A program made the translations under genes and the position numbers. Of a DNA stretch of 17,978 nt, positions 7,115 through 13,071 are shown piece after piece (the stretch's first letter is position 1; the number at the start of each line of letters is the position of its first letter). The stretch is from SIG653 sp964509125. GTDB taxonomy: Bacteria; Bacillota; Clostridia; Oscillospirales; CAG-382. Location of the stretch: assembly GCA_964509125.1 (NCBI GenBank), contig CAZDVZ010000036.1, positions 1 to 17,978 on the forward strand. The letters run 5' to 3'. The notes beneath the pieces were generated by a model. That model did not search any database. It saw nothing but the letters and a program-made list of their open reading frames with translations, and had not been told where the DNA came from.

Positions 7115-7138
7115 AAATTTTTTTCAGTTTCTGCTTTT
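7100..7138. terminator. Bidirectional terminator between nth and the polysaccharide operon
   Basis: AAAAGCAG (7100-7107) pairs with CTGCTTTT (7131-7138), and AATTGAAAA (7109-7117) pairs with TTTTCAGTT (7121-7129), giving an almost continuous 18-bp stem with one mismatch, one G-U pair and a 3-nt loop. T-rich sequence follows on the plus strand (7135-7147), and an A-run precedes it (7097-7103), which reads as a T-run on the minus strand. It therefore suits both convergent operons. The nth stop codon TGA (7112-7114) is within the stem. Confidence 0.85.
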
Positions 7139-7148
7139 ATTTTTATAC

Positions 7149-8120
7149 TTAAAGTCCGATTTTAAACTTATTTCTGATAAATGAGCAAAATGAAGGGGAA
7201 ATAAAAAATACTCTTGTCCAAAATTTTTCTTTTCCTGACGTTTCGTTTAAATATATTTTTTTCAAAGATGAATCCATATATGACAAGCATTTTTTAATAA
7301 GTTCTTTTTTGTTTTTGATGCTACTTTCACCACATATTTTTTGATGACAGTAAATAATCCTTTTCATTAAAATTTTTTTTGCAAGAAGTGCTAATTCGTT
7401 TTCATTTCTTAGTTCAAAAAAGTTTATTCTTTCCTTGAAAGCGTCTAATGAATCAAGCCCCTTTTCACTAAACGAACTTTGAATTATGCTTTCATTGTTT
7501 ATAAAATAAAAATAAAGCTTATCTTCGGTGTATGTAACCTTTCTTGCGGAGTATAAAATTTTGTATGTTGTAAATTCGTCTTCGTGATATTTTCCAAAAG
7601 GAAATCTGATATTTTCCCAAAGATTACTTTTGTATAGCTTACCCCATGCGGTTGTAAAGGAAATTCCAAAATTTGGCGTATAAAGCTTTTTAACGCTTTC
7701 CGTACCGCTAAATGAAACGCAATTTCCGGATAGCGGGTTTCTTTCAAAATCCATATTTTTTCGTTCGTAAGAACATATGGAAACTTGTGATTCCTCACTT
7801 TTTATATGAGTATAGAGGGACATTATCATATCTTTGTGGATCCAATCGTCACTATCCACAAAAGTGACATATTCGCCTTTCATAATTTGTATGCCTGCAT
7901 TCCTCGCGTCGGAAAGGCCTCCGTTGTTTTTATGAATAACTTTAATTCTATCGTCTTTTTTCGCCCAGATATCACAAATTTGCGGACATCCGTCAGGTGA
8001 ACCGTCATCAACCAAAATTATCTCCAAATTATCGTAAGACTGAGCAACAATAGAATTTACACACCGATCCAAAAATTTTTCAACCTTATAAACCGGGACA
8101 ATTACACTTATAAGATCCAT
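7149..8120 (-). CDS. Family 2 glycosyltransferase (GT-A fold), last gene of the polysaccharide operon
   Basis: The protein has 323 residues from the ATG at 8120. That start has GGAG at 8130-8127 with a 6-nt gap. An in-frame TTG at 8132 would add four residues, but it overlaps the ribosome binding site and is less likely. The GT-A domain is clear: LISVIVPVYKVEKFL, VDDGSPDGC, NNGGLSDARN and DSDDW at 89-93. The C-terminal half (about 110-323) is rich in Lys and aromatic residues and probably binds the acceptor; no membrane helix is evident, although the tail FFISPSFCSFIRNKFKIGL could be amphipathic. It likely adds one sugar to the repeat unit of a surface or exopolysaccharide. It closes the minus-strand operon and ends next to the strong terminator at 7100-7138. 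Confidence 0.92.
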   Translation of the reverse strand: MDLISVIVPVYKVEKFLDRCVNSIVAQSYDNLEIILVDDGSPDGCPQICDIWAKKDDRIKVIHKNNGGLSDARNAGIQIMKGEYVTFVDSDDWIHKDMIMSLYTHIKSEESQVSICSYERKNMDFERNPLSGNCVSFSGTESVKKLYTPNFGISFTTAWGKLYKSNLWENIRFPFGKYHEDEFTTYKILYSARKVTYTEDKLYFYFINNESIIQSSFSEKGLDSLDAFKERINFFELRNENELALLAKKILMKRIIYCHQKICGESSIKNKKELIKKCLSYMDSSLKKIYLNETSGKEKFWTRVFFISPSFCSFIRNKFKIGL

Positions 8121-8159
8121 ATTTTTCTCCAAAAATTTTTTGTAGTCTGAGGCACGTAA

Positions 8160-9269
8160 TTAAGGTGTGATGTATATATTGAGAAGAACACTATAATATG
8201 GTGTTTCCCAAAAAACTAAGTAGTAAAGAACGCAATAGCAAATTACGCAGCTGATCTTTAAAAACTTACCTGTCTGCTTGTCAAAGGCATTTTCAAGAAG
8301 CCATGCGAGAGAAATAAAGCTGTATGTTTGAGTATAGATTGGTAATCGCCCCATAAGAATGCCGGATGTGAACGATGCCGCAAGATAAAAACAAGCGGTA
8401 ACTATGGACATATTTATGCATACATTAATATAAGGCGGAGCAAGGTCTTCAACCTTTTTTTTTGAAATAAGGGCAATAGCCGCGGGGACTGAGGCTATTA
8501 AAAAATGCAAAATATTTGAGCCTTCGCCACTTTTCATCGAATCGATGTAGGAATCTCCATAACCAACATCTTCCATTATACTATCTAATAAAGATGAAAA
8601 TGATGATACAAAAGTAATTGATAATATGGTTGCAATAAGAATTAAAAGCATTTTTTTATTCCATGGTTTTCCGTGGACAAAAAAATAAACAGGCAACATT
8701 ATAATGGCACTTTTATGAAAAAGAGATGCAATGATCACGCCTACAGCAAACGGTATAAATTTCTTTTCCATTAAAAATTTGCTAAAAGCAAGAATTATAG
8801 CGGCAGCTAAAAATTGTTTGGTAGCGGTTGCCAGGGAGAAAATTTTGCCCGATGCAATAAAGAGAAATACCGTAAAAGCAAAATCGGGAGAATATCTCCT
8901 GAATACATACGATAAAGCTAAACAATCAAATGCAATTATCAATGTTGTAAAATTATAAAAATTTTCTGAAATGTAAATTTTAAATAAAATCTGAAGTGCA
9001 GAAAATCCGGGATATTTACCATCTTCAACATATGTTTTTATTTGTGACGGATCGGTGGGCGTATTTATAAAAGCCCTTTCATATGCCGGAATGTCACCAA
9101 CGCCGCATAAAGAACCTAAAAAAAGAACAATGTACCCCATTATCAAAAATACAAAAATACGATTTATTCTTTTTTCGTGCTTTCCCTGAATGAGGCAAGT
9201 TTGTTCACTGCCTTTGCTAATAAGACCGCACAAAGCAGTCCAAAGCATCATACTAACGTAAATAAACAT
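8160..9269 (-). CDS. EpsG-like polysaccharide polymerase, polytopic membrane protein
   Basis: This 369-residue protein has about 9-10 hydrophobic segments. The pattern resembles EpsG/Wzy-type polymerases, which join lipid-linked repeat units of exopolysaccharide or capsule at the membrane. Typical signs are the early D-x-x-x-Y loop after the second membrane segment (GVGDIPAYERAF), the ATATKQFLAAAIILAF helix (family members often have R/K-Q here) and LFHKSAIIMLPVYFF, where a His-Lys/Ser after a membrane helix is common. Wzy-like proteins diverge strongly, so the call rests on topology, these motifs and context between two glycosyltransferases. AGGA lies 7 nt upstream of the ATG at 9269. The gap to the upstream GT4 gene is 22 nt and to the downstream GT2 gene 39 nt. 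Confidence 0.78.
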   Translation of the reverse strand: MFIYVSMMLWTALCGLISKGSEQTCLIQGKHEKRINRIFVFLIMGYIVLFLGSLCGVGDIPAYERAFINTPTDPSQIKTYVEDGKYPGFSALQILFKIYISENFYNFTTLIIAFDCLALSYVFRRYSPDFAFTVFLFIASGKIFSLATATKQFLAAAIILAFSKFLMEKKFIPFAVGVIIASLFHKSAIIMLPVYFFVHGKPWNKKMLLILIATILSITFVSSFSSLLDSIMEDVGYGDSYIDSMKSGEGSNILHFLIASVPAAIALISKKKVEDLAPPYINVCINMSIVTACFYLAASFTSGILMGRLPIYTQTYSFISLAWLLENAFDKQTGKFLKISCVICYCVLYYLVFWETPYYSVLLNIYITP

Positions 9270-9291
9270 AAAAATATCCTTAAAAAATGAT

Positions 9292-10377
9292 TTAGTGGTT
9301 TAGATAAAAGTTGGATAAAAAAATTGTAGTTTGTTTTATGTCAAAATTTTCTATATGTTGAATGTTAGCGGCGGATCGATGAGAAGATAAAATTTCATCC
9401 CTCCAAAGAGAAATCGAAGCGTCGTGGGGCATTATTTTGCAAAAATTTGTTATTTTAACCTCTTTGGGAAAGGCGGAGGTAAGCACGCAGGGAAGTCCGT
9501 TGCATTGAGCTTCAAGGGCAGAAATGCCAAATCCTTCAAACGACGAAGTTCCGATGTAAATATCTCCTGCGCATAGATAGTCACTTGTTTCTAAAGTGTG
9601 ATCCAAAATTATAATATTTTTTGACAAGGACATTTTTTTAGCTTTTGCTTTGAATTTTTTTTTGTATTTTCCTTCACCGACACATAACCACATAACCTGC
9701 GGAACTTTTTTTACTACGTCTGCAAGTTTAGGCAAAAAAGATATGTGGTCTTTTTCTTTGGAAAATCTTCCGATAGTTATTAATACAAGCTTGTTTTCTA
9801 TATTTAAATTTTTTCTTGCCAGTTCTCTTTTTTGCAATGAAAAAGAAAATTTGTTAATGTCAACTCCGTTTCTTACTATAATTGCTTTTTCATAATTGCT
9901 TTGAAATAACCATTTTGCCGCAGATTCGCTGCATGCAAAAAAATCCGTTGCAACGTAAGGGATTTTTTTCTTCCAGTAAGATCGGAGTATATTTGAAAAA
10001 AAATCATATTTGGGATATGCTGTGTGAGCATGAGAAATTCTGGTTTCAATGCCATATTTCTTTGCAATTTCCAGTATCATTCCGCTCCATGTGTTTACGT
10101 GGCTGTGAACAATAGTATAATTGGAATTTTTGGCAAAAAAAGCGTTGAGATTTTTTTTAAACTTTGCATACCCGGTTTTTTTCAGAGAAGGTATTTTAAA
10201 TATCTTTCCTCCGAGTTCGGTAATTTCGGTTTCAAATTCACCGTAGTCTTCACGTATTGTAAGAAAATCAAAAACAAGTTTATCCTTTTCAATATTTCTG
10301 AAAACATTCATTATAAGATTTTCTATCCCTCCGCAATTTAAGGCGGAGGTCACATGAAGTATTCTCTTGGGTGTCAT
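9292..10377 (-). CDS. Family 4 glycosyltransferase (GT-B fold)
   Basis: This 361-residue retaining glycosyltransferase has the two Rossmann-like domains of GT-B enzymes. The N-terminal domain opens with ILHVTSALNCGGIENLIMNV, with the glycine loop at 16-17. The C-terminal domain starts around 195 with LITIGRFSKEKD, continues with WLCVGEGKY, and holds the E-x7-E donor-binding motif in FEGFGISALEA (E281, E289). It probably transfers a hexose or amino sugar from a nucleotide sugar to the growing lipid-linked oligosaccharide on the cytoplasmic side. The exact sugar cannot be told. AGGT lies about 8 nt before the ATG at 10377; the upstream PaaK-like gene ends 12 nt earlier, so they share a transcript. 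Confidence 0.9.
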   Translation of the reverse strand: MTPKRILHVTSALNCGGIENLIMNVFRNIEKDKLVFDFLTIREDYGEFETEITELGGKIFKIPSLKKTGYAKFKKNLNAFFAKNSNYTIVHSHVNTWSGMILEIAKKYGIETRISHAHTAYPKYDFFSNILRSYWKKKIPYVATDFFACSESAAKWLFQSNYEKAIIVRNGVDINKFSFSLQKRELARKNLNIENKLVLITIGRFSKEKDHISFLPKLADVVKKVPQVMWLCVGEGKYKKKFKAKAKKMSLSKNIIILDHTLETSDYLCAGDIYIGTSSFEGFGISALEAQCNGLPCVLTSAFPKEVKITNFCKIMPHDASISLWRDEILSSHRSAANIQHIENFDIKQTTIFLSNFYLNH

Positions 10378-10389
10378 TTTTTTTACCTG

Positions 10390-11748
10390 TTATAAATTTA
10401 AATTATTTATTATTGGCTTAAATTTTCCGCTGGTCTCTTTGGGAATATTAGAAACATGGTGAATGATAAAATTAACATCATTTCCCATTATGTATTTAAG
10501 CTCTTTTTTTAAAATATCATCCTCGTAGTTCTCAAAACCCTCATCAACTTCGAGATAAACGTGTATCGTTCCAATTTCATTTTGAACAAATTGAGTTGAC
10601 TTAACTTTGTTACTTAAAGCATCGAGAGACGATCCCAAAAGCACAGAGGTGAATTTTTCACCATTGTTTGACAAAAGAAAATCTTTAGTGCGTCCTTCCA
10701 GACTTTTTACCGTTCTCAGTGCCGATCCGCACGGGCAAACAAAATTATCTTTACACATAATCGCTTTGTCACCAATTTTATATCTGATCAAAGGGGTACC
10801 AAAGGTGAAGAAACTTGTGATAAGCATTTCACCGTCTTCGTCAACTTCAATTATTCCGGTATCTTCTCCTATATGAAGTGATCCGCAGCTACATTCCGTA
10901 ATAAATGTTGCCCCTTCCGATGAAGAGTATTGGTCGAAAACTTTGCAGGAAAATGCCTTTTCGATCTCTTCTCTATAGTGAGAATATAATGTTTCCGAGG
11001 TTGTAAAAATTGCTTTTGGAACAAATTTGACTTTGATGTTATTCGCATTTATGTATTTTGCAATGTCATAAATAGAAGATGGATATCCATCAATAGAATC
11101 CGGCTTATATAAGTTAAGATCATCAACGTAATATTTAATATTGTCGCCTTTGCAGCGATGAGTAGAATAGAGGCGCTGGTTCATAGCTTTGTTATCGCGC
11201 CAAAAAATCTTACTTTTTTGATTTTTCGGAATAATTTTAGAGCTATTGAAAGAAGCTCTTTTCATCTCCCCGTGTATAAAACCGTGCCTTCTTTTGAAAA
11301 CGTCTAAATAAGCCAGTCTTTTTTGGTAATCAGACAGAACATGACGAAACCTCATTGGTTTTCCTGTGGTTCCGCTCGTTTGACTTGTGTAACATTGTTC
11401 TTCTGACAATGTATAGATATCTGCCAATCTTTGTCTAACAGTTTCTTTTTCAAGTATAGGAAGCAATCCAATGTCTTTAACGGATCTAATTTTTGAAATA
11501 TCTACATTTTTGTAAAATTCTTTGTAAAAAGGAGAGTGATTGTATGCAAAATGAAGAAGACTTAAAAATCTTTCGTTTTGAATTTTTTCAATTGTATCCT
11601 TGTTGGAATAATCAAACGAAGAAAATTCATTCACTGCTTTAAGATATTCATTTCCAAAGCGTTTTTTTGCTCTCCTTTTTCCTTCTAAAGTGGTTAAAAA
11701 ATTTTGGATGAAAATAGGAGAACAATTATAAATGTCCATTCTGTTCAA
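10390..11748 (-). CDS. PaaK/CapK-like adenylate-forming enzyme, first gene of the polysaccharide operon
   Basis: This 452-residue protein belongs to the phenylacetate-CoA ligase/CapK branch of ANL adenylating enzymes. The ATP-binding loop is TSGTTGKP (124-131). Core motifs follow: FDQYSSSEGA (271-280), TPLIRYKIGD (318-327) and SLEGRTKDFLLS (349-360). Paired C-x-C sites at C286/C288 and C338/C340 could bind zinc, as in some relatives. These enzymes activate a carboxylic acid with ATP. CapK-type members sit in capsule and polysaccharide clusters and may modify the glycan with an acyl or amino-acid group, which fits here but is not proven. The reading frame begins with TTG at 11748, with GAGG 11 nt upstream; the ATG at 11739 would be 20 nt from that site and gives a protein 3 residues shorter. 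Which is used is unclear. Confidence 0.85.
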   Translation of the reverse strand: MNRMDIYNCSPIFIQNFLTTLEGKRRAKKRFGNEYLKAVNEFSSFDYSNKDTIEKIQNERFLSLLHFAYNHSPFYKEFYKNVDISKIRSVKDIGLLPILEKETVRQRLADIYTLSEEQCYTSQTSGTTGKPMRFRHVLSDYQKRLAYLDVFKRRHGFIHGEMKRASFNSSKIIPKNQKSKIFWRDNKAMNQRLYSTHRCKGDNIKYYVDDLNLYKPDSIDGYPSSIYDIAKYINANNIKVKFVPKAIFTTSETLYSHYREEIEKAFSCKVFDQYSSSEGATFITECSCGSLHIGEDTGIIEVDEDGEMLITSFFTFGTPLIRYKIGDKAIMCKDNFVCPCGSALRTVKSLEGRTKDFLLSNNGEKFTSVLLGSSLDALSNKVKSTQFVQNEIGTIHVYLEVDEGFENYEDDILKKELKYIMGNDVNFIIHHVSNIPKETSGKFKPIINNLNL

Positions 11749-11821
11749 AATGGTATAATCCTCTTTAAAATATTTTTATCGTTGGCAAATATGCTTCCTA
11801 AACATAAGTGAAACCATATTT

Positions 11822-11850
11822 ATTTTATCACCATGCACTTGTTTTGTCAA
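11822..11850 (-). promoter_or_regulatory. Strong sigma-A promoter of the polysaccharide operon
   Basis: On the minus strand the -35 is a perfect TTGACA (11850-11845), the spacer is 17 nt and the -10 is TAAAAT (11827-11822) with an extended TG motif (TGA before it). Transcription would start near 11815, giving a leader of about 65 nt. No repressor site or attenuator is obvious in that leader. Confidence 0.8.
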
Positions 11851-11876
11851 GTAAAAAACATTTTTTTGAGTGAATA

Positions 11877-11903
11877 AGATAAAGAAGATAAAGAAATTTC
11901 TTT
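11877..11903. repeat. Tandem 9-nt repeat and A/T palindrome between divergent promoters
   Basis: AGATAAAGA occurs twice in direct tandem (11877-11885 and 11886-11894). It merges into the 14-nt perfect palindrome AAAGAAATTTCTTT (11890-11903). The block sits between the polysaccharide operon promoter and the GH43 promoter, about 30 nt from each. It could be a regulator site or an A-rich upstream element for either promoter; in such AT-rich DNA chance is also possible. Confidence 0.35.
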
Positions 11904-11934
11904 GGACAAATCAATTATTATTTTCTTTACTATA

Positions 11935-11963
11935 TTGTTTTTTCGTAGATTTTCTGATATAAT
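11935..11963 (+). promoter_or_regulatory. Sigma-A promoter of the GH43 gene
   Basis: TTGTTT (11935-11940), a 17-nt spacer and a perfect TATAAT (11958-11963) with extended TG motif (TGA before it) form a strong promoter. Transcription would start near 11970, leaving a leader of about 85 nt before the GH43 start codon. Together with the opposite promoter it explains most of the 307-nt gene-free stretch 11749-12055. Confidence 0.75.
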
Positions 11964-11988
11964 ATACCAAAACAAATTAAAAATTAAG

Positions 11989-12022
11989 GCTGTTGTATAA
12001 CTCTATTATGTGCTTACACAGC
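11989..12022 (+). other. Possible hairpin in the GH43 leader
   Basis: GCTGT-T-GT (11989-11996) can pair with ACACAGC (12016-12022), with one bulged T and a loop of about 19 nt. No T-run follows, so it is not a terminator. No known riboswitch is recognised. It may be a modest mRNA structure or chance. Confidence 0.25.
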
Positions 12023-12055
12023 GGCTATTTATAAAATTAAATTTGGAGATTTCGC

Positions 12056-12952
12056 ATGAAAAAAGAATTTAAAAACCCCATTATTCCATCTGGTGCAGAT
12101 CCTTGGATAATAAAAAAAGATGGTGTTTATTACTATTGCCACACGGAAAACAACGGAGTTGCCGTAAGAAAATTTGATTCGTTTGAAAAAGCCTCATCCG
12201 CAAAATCAAAAACAGTTTACACCGCACCCGCAGGTACAATGTATTCTGCTGAATACTGGGCACCTGAGCTTCACTATTTGGAGGGAAATTGGTACATCTA
12301 TGTTGCTGCAGATGATGGAAACAACTATAACCACAGAATGTATGTTTTAAAGGGAACGTCTGAAGATCCTACAGAACCATTTGAAATGGTTGGAAAAATA
12401 ACCGATCCCACAGATAAATGGGCTATAGATGGAACAGTCATGACATATGAAGGTAAAAAATACTTTATTTGGTCAGGCTGGGAAGGCGACGAAAATATAG
12501 CTCAAAATATTTACATAGCAAAAATGTCTACTCCCACTGAAATAGAAGGCGAAAGAGTTCTCCTTTCCACTCCCACAGAAGAATGGGAAATGAGAGGTTG
12601 TATAGGTGACCTTCCTGCTATAAACGAAGGCCCTGTTGCTTTAATGGAAAATGGACTCATAGCAATTATTTACTCTGCAAGCGGAAGCTGGTGCGATGAT
12701 TATTGCCTTGGACAGCTCACCTTTAAAGGCGGAGACATTATGAATCCTAAAAACTGGATAAAAGAAAATGCCCCTGTTCTTTCCAAAAAGGAAAAAGCAT
12801 ATGGGCCGGGACATTGCTCATTTACAACCGATGAAGAAAATAACCTTACCATTGTCTACCACGCAAATGTGGTATCAGGTACGAGCTGGGGAGGAAGAAG
12901 CGTTCATGTAAAAAAATGCAGAGTAGAAAACGGACTTCTTGTTGTTGAATGA
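12056..12952 (+). CDS. Family 43 glycoside hydrolase (arabinofuranosidase/xylosidase-like), cytoplasmic
   Basis: This 298-residue single-domain five-bladed beta-propeller enzyme has the expected GH43 residues: catalytic base D15 in SGADPWI, pKa-modulating D125 in WAIDGTVM, general acid E191 in NEGPVAL, and the central-cavity His H253 in GPGHCSF. GH43 enzymes remove arabinose or xylose from plant polysaccharides or oligosaccharides with inversion. The pattern recalls exo-acting alpha-L-arabinofuranosidases, but subfamily and substrate are not certain. It has no signal peptide or carbohydrate-binding module, so it probably acts on imported oligosaccharides. GGAG (12045-12048) lies 7 nt before the ATG, and a strong promoter is about 90 nt upstream. 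No clear terminator follows in the 119 nt before the next gene, so partial co-transcription with the dockerin gene is possible. Confidence 0.9.
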   Translation: MKKEFKNPIIPSGADPWIIKKDGVYYYCHTENNGVAVRKFDSFEKASSAKSKTVYTAPAGTMYSAEYWAPELHYLEGNWYIYVAADDGNNYNHRMYVLKGTSEDPTEPFEMVGKITDPTDKWAIDGTVMTYEGKKYFIWSGWEGDENIAQNIYIAKMSTPTEIEGERVLLSTPTEEWEMRGCIGDLPAINEGPVALMENGLIAIIYSASGSWCDDYCLGQLTFKGGDIMNPKNWIKENAPVLSKKEKAYGPGHCSFTTDEENNLTIVYHANVVSGTSWGGRSVHVKKCRVENGLLVVE

Positions 12953-13021
12953 TAATTTTCAAACTTTCTTTTGTACGAAAAACATTCCTATAAAGAAAAA
13001 ATTTTTAAACTATTGATTTTA

Positions 13022-13036
13022 ACCACCGAATGTGGT
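13022..13036 (+). promoter_or_regulatory. Short inverted repeat upstream of the dockerin protein gene, possible operator
   Basis: ACCAC (13022-13026) and GTGGT (13032-13036) flank CGAAT. A TAGAAT resembling a -10 box follows at 13046-13051, but no good -35 is found at the right distance. A promoter with a poor -35 and a palindrome at that place would fit activator or repressor control. The arms are only 5 nt, so this is weak. Confidence 0.3.
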
Positions 13037-13071
13037 AACATAAGGTAGAATACTATGTATTGTGAGGAAAT

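Noticed and set aside
10024..10341. 105-codon open frame on the plus strand inside the GT4 gene
   Set aside because: Antisense shadow of the glycosyltransferase: rich in Phe, Ile and Cys, with no domain and no promoter.
10607..10876. 89-codon plus-strand open frame inside the PaaK-like gene
   Set aside because: Serine/proline-rich shadow opposite conserved adenylation motifs; no independent signal.
11970..12055. Riboswitch or attenuator in the GH43 leader
   Set aside because: Only one weak bulged stem is found, with no terminator and no pattern matching a known riboswitch.
12953..13071. Terminator after the GH43 gene
   Set aside because: TTTCTTT and AAAGAAA could pair, but the stem is nearly all A-T with a loop of about 20 nt and a poor T-tract.
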